Shown one piece after another: positions 22,449 through 30,243 of a stretch of 64,000 nt of DNA; positions within the stretch are counted from its first letter, which is position 1, and the number at the start of each line of letters is the position of its first letter. The notes below the pieces were generated by a model. That model was given only the letters and a program-made list of their open reading frames with translations. It ran no database searches and was not told where the DNA came from. The DNA lies in contig NZ_BARG01000061.1 in NCBI RefSeq assembly GCF_000376565.1, forward strand, positions 62,001-126,000, in the 5' to 3' direction. This DNA comes from Streptomyces hokutonensis (lineage in GTDB: Bacteria; Actinomycetota; Actinomycetes; Streptomycetales; Streptomycetaceae). Position numbers and translations under genes: made by a program.

Positions 22449-23660
22449 TCAGCCCAGTTGGGGCTCGACCACCCAAGTGCCGCGCCGCATCACGCCCTTG
22501 AGGTCGAAGTCGGCGTCCAGCAGCACCAGGTCGGCGTACTTGCCCGGCTCCAGCGAGCCGATCTCGTCGTAACTCCCCAGCAGTTTCGCCGGGTTGGCCG
22601 AGATCGCCGCGACCACGTCCTCGACCGGCAGCCGGTCGACCGTCACCGACCGCTTGAAGGCCCGGTCCAGGGTCAGCGTCGAGCCCGCGATCGAACCGCC
22701 CTCCACCAGCCGCGCCACACCCTCGCTCACCTCGACCTCCAACGGGCCGAGCATGTACCGGCCGTCGCCGAAGCCCGCCGCGTCCATCGCGTCCGTGATC
22801 AACGCCACGCGGTCTGCGCGCGCGTGATGGAACGCCAACTCCAGGGACGCCGGGTGCAGATGCGTACCGTCGTTGATCAACTCGACGGTGATGCGCTCGT
22901 CTTCGAGGAGCGCAGCGATCGGTCCGGGCTCACGGTGACCGAGCTGCGGCATCGCGTTGAACAGGTGCGTGGCGACCGTCGCGCCCGCGTCGATCGCCTC
23001 GACCGTCTGCTCGTACGACGCGTCGGTGTGCCCGATCGCCGCGATGACGCCGAGTTCGACGAGCAGCCGTACGGAGTCGAGCCCGCCCGGGAGTTCGGTC
23101 GCGAGGGTGACCATCCTGGCGCTGCCGCGCGCCGCGTCGACCAGCTTGCGCACGTCCGCCGGGTCCGGCTCGCGCAGCAGCGCCTCGGAGTGCGCGCCCT
23201 TGCGGCACGGCGAGATGAACGGGCCCTCGAAGTGGATGCCGGCGAGGTCGCCCTGTTCGGCGAGTTCGGAGAGAAGGCCGGCGCGGTGGGTCAGGAAGTC
23301 CATCTCGCCGGTGACGGTCGAGGCGACGAGGGTCGTCGTGCCGTGCAGGCGGTGGGTGTGGATGCCCTTGAGGACGTCGTCGACGGTGCCGGAGGTGAAG
23401 GAGGCTCCGCCGCCGCCGTGGTTGTGGAGGTCGACGAAGCCGGGCACCAGCCAGTGGCCGGTGACGTCGATGACCTGGGCGTTGTCGGGCGCCGCGCCGG
23501 TGATCTTCGTGCCGTCCACGATGACTCGGCCGCCGCGCACGATGCCCGTGGGGAGGACCACGTTGGCGCCGGACAGGATCAGGGGCGCATTGGCCGTCGC
23601 GGAGTGCGGGCTCGTCGTGGCTGGTCGCGCAGTTCCCCGCGCCCCTGGGTGGGTTGGCAT
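22449..23660 (-). CDS. nagA: N-acetylglucosamine-6-phosphate deacetylase
   Basis: NagA removes the acetyl group from GlcNAc-6-P to give glucosamine-6-P. The 403-residue protein has the amidohydrolase metal-site region FVDLHNHGGGGASF, the HFEGPF and GHTDAS motifs and the catalytic-Asp region ALITDAMDAAG. ATG 23660 overlaps the nagK stop as TAATG and follows GGAGG at 9 nt. The N-terminal 35 residues, including GTARPATTSPHSA, are encoded partly by a dispersed 26-bp Streptomyces repeat, so this end is longer than usual and probably disordered. It forms an operon with nagK under two DasR-type sites. Confidence 0.92.
   Translation of the reverse strand: MPTHPGARGTARPATTSPHSATANAPLILSGANVVLPTGIVRGGRVIVDGTKITGAAPDNAQVIDVTGHWLVPGFVDLHNHGGGGASFTSGTVDDVLKGIHTHRLHGTTTLVASTVTGEMDFLTHRAGLLSELAEQGDLAGIHFEGPFISPCRKGAHSEALLREPDPADVRKLVDAARGSARMVTLATELPGGLDSVRLLVELGVIAAIGHTDASYEQTVEAIDAGATVATHLFNAMPQLGHREPGPIAALLEDERITVELINDGTHLHPASLELAFHHARADRVALITDAMDAAGFGDGRYMLGPLEVEVSEGVARLVEGGSIAGSTLTLDRAFKRSVTVDRLPVEDVVAAISANPAKLLGSYDEIGSLEPGKYADLVLLDADFDLKGVMRRGTWVVEPQLG
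23621..23646 (+). repeat. Dispersed 26-bp repeat inside the 5' end of nagA
   Basis: CTGGTCGCGCAGTTCCCCGC plus GCCCCT is one of four copies in this window (others at 31610-31635, 45422-45447 and inverted at 45497-45522). It is a common Streptomyces intergenic repeat, but here it lies within the coding region of nagA. Confidence 0.85.
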
Positions 23661-24604
23661 TAGGGGGTTACCTCCATGCGGTCGGTTGTGGTCAGGAGGT
23701 CCCAGGCCAGGAGGCCGGCACCGAGGCATCCCGCGGTGTCCCCGAGGGCGGCGGGGACGATCGTCGGCAGCTTTTGGAAGGTGATCCGGTCCCCGACCGC
23801 CTCCCGCAGTGGTGTGAACAACGTTTCCCCCGCCTCGGCCAGGCCGCCACCGATGATGATCGTGCGGGGGTCCAGGAGGGTGAGGGCGGTGACGAGGCCG
23901 TCGGCGAGGGCGGCTACGGCCTCCTGCCAGACGGTCTCGGCGCGGGGGTCGCCGGAGTCGACGGCCTTGGCGCAGCCGGCCGCGTCCGCGTCCGGGTCGC
24001 CGGAAGCGGCCGCCCATGCCTCCGTCACCGCCGCCGCCGACGCGTACCGCTCCAGGCAGCCGGTCTGGCCGCAGGGGCAGGGGGCGCCGCCGGGGCGTAC
24101 GACGATGTGGCCGATCTCGCCCGCGAAGCCGTGGGCGCCCGCCTCGACCCGGCCGTCGATGCCGATGGCGCCCGCTATGCCGGTGCCCAGCGGTACGAAC
24201 AGGAAGCGGTCGGCGCCCTTGCCCGCGCCGATCCTGCCCTCGGCGAGGCCGCCGGTGCGCACGTCGTGGCCCAGGGCGACCGGGACACCGCCGAGCCGGG
24301 CGGCGAGCAGGTCGCGCAGGGGTACGTCGCGCCAGCCGAGGTTGGCCGAGTAGGCGGCGACGCCCCGCTCGGCGTCGACGATGCCGGGGACGGCGACTCC
24401 GGCGGCGGACGCGGGCTCGCCGTAGTGCTCCTCGCCGTACGCGCGCAGCTCGGCGGCGAAGCCGAGGATGTGCTCGACGACCGCGTCCGGGCCGCGCTCG
24501 CGGCCGGTCGCCCGGCGGGCCCGGTGCAGCAGCTCGCCGTCGGCCCCCACTAGGGCGGCCTTCATCCCGGTGCCGCCCACGTCGAGGGCGATGACATGTC
24601 TCAC
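23660..24604 (-). CDS. nagK: ROK-family N-acetylglucosamine kinase
   Basis: A 314-residue ROK kinase with the phosphate loop ALDVGGTGMKAALVG, catalytic region GHDVRTGGLAEG, zinc motif HIVVRPGGAPCPCGQTGCLE (CXCGXXGCXE) and a C-terminal GGGLAEAGE. It phosphorylates GlcNAc at O6 to feed NagA. From memory, the S. coelicolor counterpart (SCO4285) is characterised as NagK. The stop overlaps the nagA start, so the two are coupled. Two dre-like sites lie 28-61 bp upstream of the ATG, implying repression by DasR until amino-sugar phosphates accumulate. Confidence 0.88.
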   Translation of the reverse strand: MRHVIALDVGGTGMKAALVGADGELLHRARRATGRERGPDAVVEHILGFAAELRAYGEEHYGEPASAAGVAVPGIVDAERGVAAYSANLGWRDVPLRDLLAARLGGVPVALGHDVRTGGLAEGRIGAGKGADRFLFVPLGTGIAGAIGIDGRVEAGAHGFAGEIGHIVVRPGGAPCPCGQTGCLERYASAAAVTEAWAAASGDPDADAAGCAKAVDSGDPRAETVWQEAVAALADGLVTALTLLDPRTIIIGGGLAEAGETLFTPLREAVGDRITFQKLPTIVPAALGDTAGCLGAGLLAWDLLTTTDRMEVTP

Positions 24605-24631
24605 GGGGACAGTGTGGCCCGTCTACCCGCG

Positions 24632-24647
24632 AGAGGTCTAGTCCACT
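24632..24647. promoter_or_regulatory. DasR operator (dre) 1 for nagKA
   Basis: AGAGGTCTAGTCCACT matches the remembered dre consensus AGTGGTCTAGACCACT at 14 of 16 positions. It lies between nagK and the divergent sugar-binding lipoprotein, so it may control both. Confidence 0.8.
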
Positions 24648-24649
24648 TA

Positions 24650-24665
24650 CGTGGTGTAGACCTTA
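24650..24665. promoter_or_regulatory. DasR operator (dre) 2
   Basis: CGTGGTGTAGACCTTA matches the dre consensus at about 12 of 16 positions and lies 2 bp after dre 1, nearer the lipoprotein gene. The tandem spacing places both sites on nearly the same DNA face. Confidence 0.6.
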
Positions 24666-24714
24666 TGGGTTCGCGGAGCGAACGTCACGACAGCAAAGCT
24701 TTGGGGAGTCAGCA

Positions 24715-25983
24715 GTGCAGCGGCGCAGGACAGGAATGATCGCGGCGATGTCCGTACTGGGCATGACGGCGGTCCTCGGCGGCTGCGGCCTCGGCGGGGA
24801 CTCGGGTGATGTGACCCTGAGACTCGTCGCCGCCGACTACGGCGACTCGGCGTCCAACAGCTCGCGGAAGTACTGGGACGCGCTCGTCAAGGCGTACGAG
24901 GCCAAGCACCCCGGTGTGAAGGTCGACGTCAGCGTGTACTCGTGGAACGAGGTCGACGCCAAGGTCAGGGCGATGGTCGACGCGGGGAAGGCCCCGGACA
25001 TGGCGCAGATCGGCGCGTACGCCGACTACGCCGACGAAGGCAGGCTGTACTCCACCGCCGACCTGCTCTCCATCCCCGTAGAGGCCGATCTTCTGGAGCC
25101 GCTCGCGGACGCGGGGCAGGTGAGCCACGTCCAGTACGGCATTCCGTTCGCCGCGTCTACGCGCGTCCTCTTCTACAACAAGACCCTCTTCGCCGAGGCC
25201 GGACTGACCCCGCCGAAGAACTGGAGCGAGCTGGCGGCGGACGCGGAGGCGCTGAAGTCGCGTGGCGTGAAGTACCCGTTCGCGCTGCCGCTCGGTTCCG
25301 AGGAGGCGCAGGCCGAGACCATGCAGTGGCTGCTCGGCGGAGGCGGCGGCTACACCGACGAGCTCGGCAGTTCCTACACCCTGGACTCCGCGGAGAACAT
25401 CTCCACCTTCACCTGGCTGCGGGACAACCTCGTCGGCAAGGGGCTGACCGGTCCCGTCGCACCCGCCGAGCTGAACCGCGCGGACGCGTTCGCCGCCTTC
25501 GCCAACGGTGACGTAGGCATGCTCAACGGCCACCCCACCCTCATCCAGCAGGCGGCCAAGAAGGGCGTCAAGTTCGGCACGGTCGCGATGCCGGGGCGTA
25601 CCGGCAAGGCCAAGACCACGATGGGCGTCGCCGACTGGATGACCGCGTTCAAGCAGAACGGCCACCGGGACCAGATCGGCGACTTCCTCGACTACGTCTA
25701 CAGCGAGAAGAACGTCCTCGCCTTCTCCCGTGAGTACGACCTGCTGCCGGTGACGAACTCCGCGTCGAAGGTGATGGAGGCGTCGAAGCAGGACCAGGAC
25801 CTCCGCCCGTTCCTGGAGGAGCTCCCCCTCTCCACGCTCTATCCGGTCGGCAACACCTCCTGGGCCACGGTCAGCGCCGACATCAAGAAGCGCATAGGGC
25901 GGGCGGTCGCCGCGAACGGCAGCCCGGGGGCGGTGCTGGGGCAGCTGCAGGCGGCGGCGACGCTGGCGGAGAGCGGGAAGTAG
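24715..25983 (+). CDS. ABC-type sugar-binding lipoprotein
   Basis: The 422-residue protein has a lipoprotein signal with lipobox LGGC (Cys at about residue 24) and the type-1 extracellular solute-binding fold (VTLRLVAADYGDSASN, FAASTRVLFYNKTLF, GDVGMLNGHPTLI). It should capture an oligosaccharide or amino sugar at the membrane surface. GTG 24715 is preceded by GGGGAG. No permease or ATPase gene accompanies it, so it must share an ABC importer encoded elsewhere. Its position across two dre sites from nagKA suggests an amino-sugar ligand. Confidence 0.8.
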   Translation: MQRRRTGMIAAMSVLGMTAVLGGCGLGGDSGDVTLRLVAADYGDSASNSSRKYWDALVKAYEAKHPGVKVDVSVYSWNEVDAKVRAMVDAGKAPDMAQIGAYADYADEGRLYSTADLLSIPVEADLLEPLADAGQVSHVQYGIPFAASTRVLFYNKTLFAEAGLTPPKNWSELAADAEALKSRGVKYPFALPLGSEEAQAETMQWLLGGGGGYTDELGSSYTLDSAENISTFTWLRDNLVGKGLTGPVAPAELNRADAFAAFANGDVGMLNGHPTLIQQAAKKGVKFGTVAMPGRTGKAKTTMGVADWMTAFKQNGHRDQIGDFLDYVYSEKNVLAFSREYDLLPVTNSASKVMEASKQDQDLRPFLEELPLSTLYPVGNTSWATVSADIKKRIGRAVAANGSPGAVLGQLQAAATLAESGK

Positions 25984-26039
25984 GAGGCGGCCGGGACGGG
26001 CCGGGGCCGGTGTCAGTGGCGGGGGCTACGGTGCAGGGC

Positions 26040-26291
26040 ATGGACAACGACCGGCCCTCGCGGCTTCCTCCCCTCCACCGGAGGGAACAGGACATCCTCG
26101 CGCTGGAGCGCCGCGGCTTCCCGGGCCCCGGCGCGAAGGAGCGCGCGATACGCGAGGAGCTGGGCCTGGCCCCCGTGCGCTACTACCAGCTGCTCAACGC
26201 CCTGCTGGACGACGAGCGGGCGCTCGCCCACGACCCGGTGACGGTGAACAGGCTGCGACGGGTCCGGGAGACGCGGCGTTCGGAGCGGTGA
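26040..26291 (+). CDS. DUF3263 small protein
   Basis: The 83-residue protein is a typical DUF3263 member: REQDILALERRGFPGPGAKE, then RYYQLLNALLDDERALAHDP, ending in basic residues. The helical layout resembles a small winged-helix or sigma-region-4-like DNA binder, but no function is established. ATG 26040 lies exactly 7 nt after TACGGT, so the mRNA is probably leaderless. Confidence 0.8.
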   Translation: MDNDRPSRLPPLHRREQDILALERRGFPGPGAKERAIREELGLAPVRYYQLLNALLDDERALAHDPVTVNRLRRVRETRRSER

Positions 26292-26353
26292 GGGTCCGGC
26301 CGAGGGGTGATGGGCGAGGGGTACGGTCGGCCCCGCGCGGATAGGGTCGCCGT

Positions 26354-27220
26354 ATGGGCAGCCCTAAGGACTCCACCGATCCCGTACTACCGACCCTGCC
26401 GACCCCTCGCACAGGTGCCGGGCGTGAGGGCCTGGAAGCGATCCTCGCGCGCCCGTCCGCCGCGGTGATCGGGCTCGACTTCGACGGCACGCTCGCACCG
26501 ATCGTCGCGGACCCCGAGCAGGCCCGCGCGCACCCCGGCGCGGTGCCCGCGCTGGCCGCCCTCGCCCCGAAGGTCGCCGCCGTCGCCGTGATCACCGGCC
26601 GCCCGGCGGGCGTCTCGGTGCGCAACGGCGGTTTCGCGGGCGTACCGGGCCTGGAACACCTGGTCGTCCTCGGCCACTACGGCACGGAGCGCTGGGACGC
26701 GGTGAGCAGCACGGTCAGCGCCCCCGCCCCGCACCCGGGAGTCGCGGCGGTCCGCGCCGAACTCCCCGGCTTCCTCGACCGCATCGGCGCCTGGCAGGGC
26801 ACCTGGATCGAGGAGAAGGGCCGCGCCGTCGCCGTCCACACCCGCCGCGCCACCGACCCCCAGGCCGCCTTCGAGGCCCTCCGCGCCCCCCTCACCGACC
26901 TCGCCACCCGCCACGGCCTGATCGTCGAACCCGGCCGCCTGGTCCTGGAGCTGCGCCCACCGGGCATGGACAAGGGCGTAGCGCTGGCCGACTACCTCCG
27001 CGAAACAGGCGCCGAGTCCGTCCTCTACGCCGGCGACGACCTCGGCGACCTCCCCGCCTTCGCCGCCGTAGAAAAACTCCGCTCCGACGGCCTCCCCGGC
27101 CTCCTCGTGTGCAGCGGCAACGACGAGGTGACAGAACTGCGGGAGCGGGCCGACCTGGTGGTGGACGGAGCGGCGGGGGTTGTGGGGCTGCTGTCGGCGC
27201 TGGCGGCTCAACTGGGCTGA
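26354..27220 (+). CDS. otsB: Trehalose-6-phosphate phosphatase
   Basis: OtsB dephosphorylates trehalose-6-phosphate to trehalose. The 288-residue HAD enzyme has motif I LDFDGTLAPIV (nucleophile Asp about residue 41), a GHYGTERW cap-region signature and motif IV YAGDDLGDLPAF. TAGGGT lies 6 nt before the ATG, suggesting leaderless translation. It converges on otsA, 116 bp away, completing the two-step trehalose pathway. Trehalose serves as osmoprotectant and spore reserve. Confidence 0.92.
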   Translation: MGSPKDSTDPVLPTLPTPRTGAGREGLEAILARPSAAVIGLDFDGTLAPIVADPEQARAHPGAVPALAALAPKVAAVAVITGRPAGVSVRNGGFAGVPGLEHLVVLGHYGTERWDAVSSTVSAPAPHPGVAAVRAELPGFLDRIGAWQGTWIEEKGRAVAVHTRRATDPQAAFEALRAPLTDLATRHGLIVEPGRLVLELRPPGMDKGVALADYLRETGAESVLYAGDDLGDLPAFAAVEKLRSDGLPGLLVCSGNDEVTELRERADLVVDGAAGVVGLLSALAAQLG

Positions 27221-27336
27221 TCGGGTGGGGGTGTCCGTTCCTGTGCCCCGCGCCGGCAGCGGCGAGCCGGGCCCGCCGCAACAACCTGGCGGACGCCACC
27301 CGGCGGGACCGTAGCCCTGCTGTCGACGCCGGCCGA

Positions 27337-28842
27337 TCAACTCACCTGATCCCGCAGCGCGTTCAGCTGGTCCAGGAACCACTGGGCCGGCGGCAGTGCC
27401 GTTGCCGCGACGGCCAGCCTCTTTGTTCGTTCGGCTCGTTCCTCGTCCGGCATGGTGAGTGCCTCGTGGAGGGCGTTGGCCGTGCCGATGACGTCGTAGG
27501 GGTTGACGGTGATCGCGTCCTTGCCCAGTTCCTGGAAGGCGCCTGCCTCGCGGGAGAGGACGAGCGCGCAGCCCTCGTCGGAGACGACCGGGACCTCCTT
27601 GGCGACGAGGTTCATGCCGTCGCGGATGGGGTTGACGAGGGCCACGTCGGCGAGGCGGTACGCGGCCAGTGAGCGGGCGAAGTCGTCCTTGACGTGGAGG
27701 ACGACCGGGGTCCAACCGGGCGTGCCGTAAAGGGAGTTGATCTCGTCGGCGACCCGTTGCACCTCCGCCGTGTAGTCCCGGTACACGGCGAGGTCCTGCC
27801 GGGACGGGTAGGCGAAGGCGACGTGCACGACCCGTTCCCGCCACTCGGGGTGGTCGTCGAGGAGTTGGCGGTACGCCAGCAGGCCGCGCACGATGTTCTT
27901 CGATAGTTCGGTGCGGTCCACCCGGACGATGGTCTTGCGGCCCTCGCCGATCTCCTCGCGCAGCGCGGCCATCCGTTCCTCGACGTCCGCCTGGTGCGAG
28001 CGCGCGTGGAGGAACTCGGCGTCGGCGCCGAGGCTGTGCACGCCGATCAGCGTCCGGCGGGCGATCCGCACCCGGCGGGTGGTCTCGTCCTTCTCAAAGT
28101 GCTCGATGGCCCGCGGGGCGCCCGACGGCCAGGTGGAGAGCCAGCGGTCAGGGTCGACCCCGCCCGCGCAGTTCTGGAAAGCCGTCGCCCACCGCCAGGT
28201 CAAAAACGCCACCCGGTCCGCCCCGAGCATGCCCTCCATCAGCCGCACCTGGATGTCGTCCGGCAGCATCGCGAAGTACTCCACCGGCGCCCACGGAGTG
28301 TGCGAGAAGTGCCCGATCCGCAGGTCGGGGCGGAGTTCGCGGAGCATCCCGGGGACCAGGCACAGGTGGTAGTCCTGCACCAGCACCGCCGCGCCCTCGG
28401 CCGCCTCCTGGGCCAGCGCCTCGGCGAACGCCCGGTTGTACGTCTCGTACGACGCCCACTGGCGCCGGAACTCCGCGTCGAAGACCGGCTCCAGCGGGGT
28501 CTGGTACAGCATGTGGTGGACGAACCACAGCACGGAGTTGGCGATGCCGTTGTACGCGTCGGCGTGCACGTCGGCCGGGATGGCGAGCATGCGCACGCCG
28601 TCCTCGCCGACGCCCCGCCGCACCGCCTCCCGGTCGCCGTCGGACAGCGCCGAGCACACCCACAGCGCCCCCGCGTCCGGCCCGATCGCCGAAAGCCCGG
28701 ACACCAGCCCGCCGCCCCCGCGCCGGGCGTGCAGCGAACCGTCGTCGCCCACCTCGTACGAGACCGGGCCGCGATTGGACGCGACGAGCACCTGAGCAGC
28801 ACCGGGAGAGGGCGTGGAAGCCGTAGAAGCCGTGGAAGCCAT
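27337..28842 (-). CDS. otsA: Trehalose-6-phosphate synthase
   Basis: OtsA joins UDP- or GDP-glucose to glucose-6-P. The 501-residue GT20 enzyme shows VLVASNRGPVSY at the start (sugar-phosphate site), QDYHLCLVPGMLRE, and the nucleotide-binding IRDGMNLVAKEVPVV near the C terminus. ATG 28842 (MASTASTAS) is preferred to GTG 28851 because TAGGTT stands exactly 7 nt upstream, giving a leaderless mRNA. A 22-bp perfect palindrome lies 62 bp further upstream and may control transcription. Confidence 0.92.
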   Translation of the reverse strand: MASTASTASTPSPGAAQVLVASNRGPVSYEVGDDGSLHARRGGGGLVSGLSAIGPDAGALWVCSALSDGDREAVRRGVGEDGVRMLAIPADVHADAYNGIANSVLWFVHHMLYQTPLEPVFDAEFRRQWASYETYNRAFAEALAQEAAEGAAVLVQDYHLCLVPGMLRELRPDLRIGHFSHTPWAPVEYFAMLPDDIQVRLMEGMLGADRVAFLTWRWATAFQNCAGGVDPDRWLSTWPSGAPRAIEHFEKDETTRRVRIARRTLIGVHSLGADAEFLHARSHQADVEERMAALREEIGEGRKTIVRVDRTELSKNIVRGLLAYRQLLDDHPEWRERVVHVAFAYPSRQDLAVYRDYTAEVQRVADEINSLYGTPGWTPVVLHVKDDFARSLAAYRLADVALVNPIRDGMNLVAKEVPVVSDEGCALVLSREAGAFQELGKDAITVNPYDVIGTANALHEALTMPDEERAERTKRLAVAATALPPAQWFLDQLNALRDQVS

Positions 28843-28903
28843 ACGGCACAACCTAGCCCGGCCCGGAAACGCTCAAACGTACGGACGCCCGACGGCGGAC
28901 CGT

Positions 28904-28925
28904 CCGGGTCCGTATACGGACCCGG
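28904..28925. promoter_or_regulatory. 22-bp perfect palindrome upstream of otsA
   Basis: CCGGGTCCGTA and its complement meet at a GTATAC centre with no spacer, so it suits a dimeric DNA-binding protein better than a hairpin. It lies after the gpgS stop and ahead of otsA, so a role in termination of gpgS cannot be excluded. Confidence 0.45.
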
Positions 28926-28949
28926 GCCCCGGGCCACCGTGCCGCAGGC

Positions 28950-29936
28950 TTACGCCACCTTGCGCGACTGGTACTCGGTGATGTCGGCCATCGGCGGCCG
29001 TTCCTCCGTGTCCACGGAGTACGTGCGCGGCTCAAAACCGTCCGGACCCCGCTCGAACTGCGTGAGCGACGGCCGGATGAGATGCCCGCGGGCCAGCCTC
29101 AGCTGGGCCGTGCGGTAGATCTGCGCGGCCATCCGCCCCAGCGCCTGCCCGTCCTGGTGCCGGTGCTTGCGCACGCCCACGTCGACCTGCGCGAGGGCGT
29201 CCAGCCCCACCAGGTGCAGCGCGTCGACGAGCATGCCCAGCTCGACGCCGTAGCCGACGGGGAACGGGAGCTGCTCGAGCAGCGAGCGCCGGGCCGCGTA
29301 CTCGCCGCCCAACGGCTGGACGAATCCGGCCAGTTGAGGCCAGTGCATGTTCAGCAGCGGGCGGGCCATCAGCTCGGTGACCCGTCCGCCCTGGCCGGCG
29401 GCGCCGCCGAGCGGGCGGTCGTACATCGCCTTGACGAGGTCGACGCCGGGGTCGGTGAGCAGCGGGCCCACGATCCCGGTGACGAAGTCGGAGGAGAACT
29501 CCTTCAGGTCCGCGTCGATGAAGCAGACGATGTCGCCGCCGGTCACCAGCAGCGAGCGCCACAGCACCTCGCCCTTGCCGGGCACGGCGGGGATGCGGGG
29601 CAGGATGTCGTCGCGGTGCACGACCCGGGCGCCCGCCGCAGCGGCCACCTCGGAGGTGCGGTCGGTGGACCCGGAGTCGACGACGACGATCTCGTCGACG
29701 AGCGGGACCTGCTGCATGAGGTCGTGACGGATGATCGCGACGATGTCACCGACCGTCGCTTCCTCGTTGAGCGCGGGCAGCACGACGGAGACCGACTGGC
29801 CCGTACGGTGCTTCGCGGCAAGAATCTTGTGGAGCGGCCGATCGGTCAGGGACCAGGAGCGGGTGCTCAGCCAGTGCTCGACTTCCTTCAGCACGTTGCG
29901 CGGCTCCTCTGCGTTCTCTCGGCGAGGGCTGGTCAC
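28950..29936 (-). CDS. Glucosyl-3-phosphoglycerate synthase-like glycosyltransferase
   Basis: The 328-residue GT-A protein of the GpgS (GT81) type shows VSVVLPALNEEATVGDIV (donor loop), EIVVVDSGSTDRTSEV and FIDADLKEFSSDF (metal-binding DxD). GpgS transfers glucose from a nucleotide sugar to 3-phosphoglycerate, the first step toward glucosylglycerate. The acceptor in Streptomyces is not proved. No glucosyl-3-phosphoglycerate phosphatase gene is adjacent. GTG 29936 starts the gene, divergent from thrC. Confidence 0.78.
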   Translation of the reverse strand: MTSPRRENAEEPRNVLKEVEHWLSTRSWSLTDRPLHKILAAKHRTGQSVSVVLPALNEEATVGDIVAIIRHDLMQQVPLVDEIVVVDSGSTDRTSEVAAAAGARVVHRDDILPRIPAVPGKGEVLWRSLLVTGGDIVCFIDADLKEFSSDFVTGIVGPLLTDPGVDLVKAMYDRPLGGAAGQGGRVTELMARPLLNMHWPQLAGFVQPLGGEYAARRSLLEQLPFPVGYGVELGMLVDALHLVGLDALAQVDVGVRKHRHQDGQALGRMAAQIYRTAQLRLARGHLIRPSLTQFERGPDGFEPRTYSVDTEERPPMADITEYQSRKVA

Positions 29937-30078
29937 AGACAGTGAGTAAGTGATCCATCTCGCGGTTCGGACGGCTCACTCAACTGTCCTGGCCTTCGGT
30001 TACAGTCTTGAACAACGCTGATGACCATCGCATGTCGGGGGCCGTCGGCGGGACAATCGCATACACAACTGAACACCG

Positions 30079-30226
30079 CTCATCCAGAGGGGCAGAGGGA
30101 TACGGCCCGTTGAAGCCCCGGCAACCCTCCAGCCGGTCTTGTCGCATGTCGTCCATGTGCCGAGGCTCCCGGCTCGGGAAGGTGCCAAATCCGTCTCACG
30201 GCGAAACGCGTCGTGAGGAAGATGAG
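30079..30226 (+). ncRNA. SAM-I (S-box) riboswitch of thrC
   Basis: The leader contains the S-box core: AGAGGGGCAGAGGGA, GGCCCGTTGAAGCCCCGGCA ACC and GGTGCCAAATCC, closed by P1 pairing CTCATC (30079-30084) with GATGAG (30221-30226). The 3' strand of P1 runs straight into GAGGAAAGGG, the probable Shine-Dalgarno sequence of thrC, so SAM binding should sequester it and block translation; no terminator hairpin is needed. Confidence 0.9.
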
Positions 30227-30243
30227 GAAAGGGCCTCGCCTCC

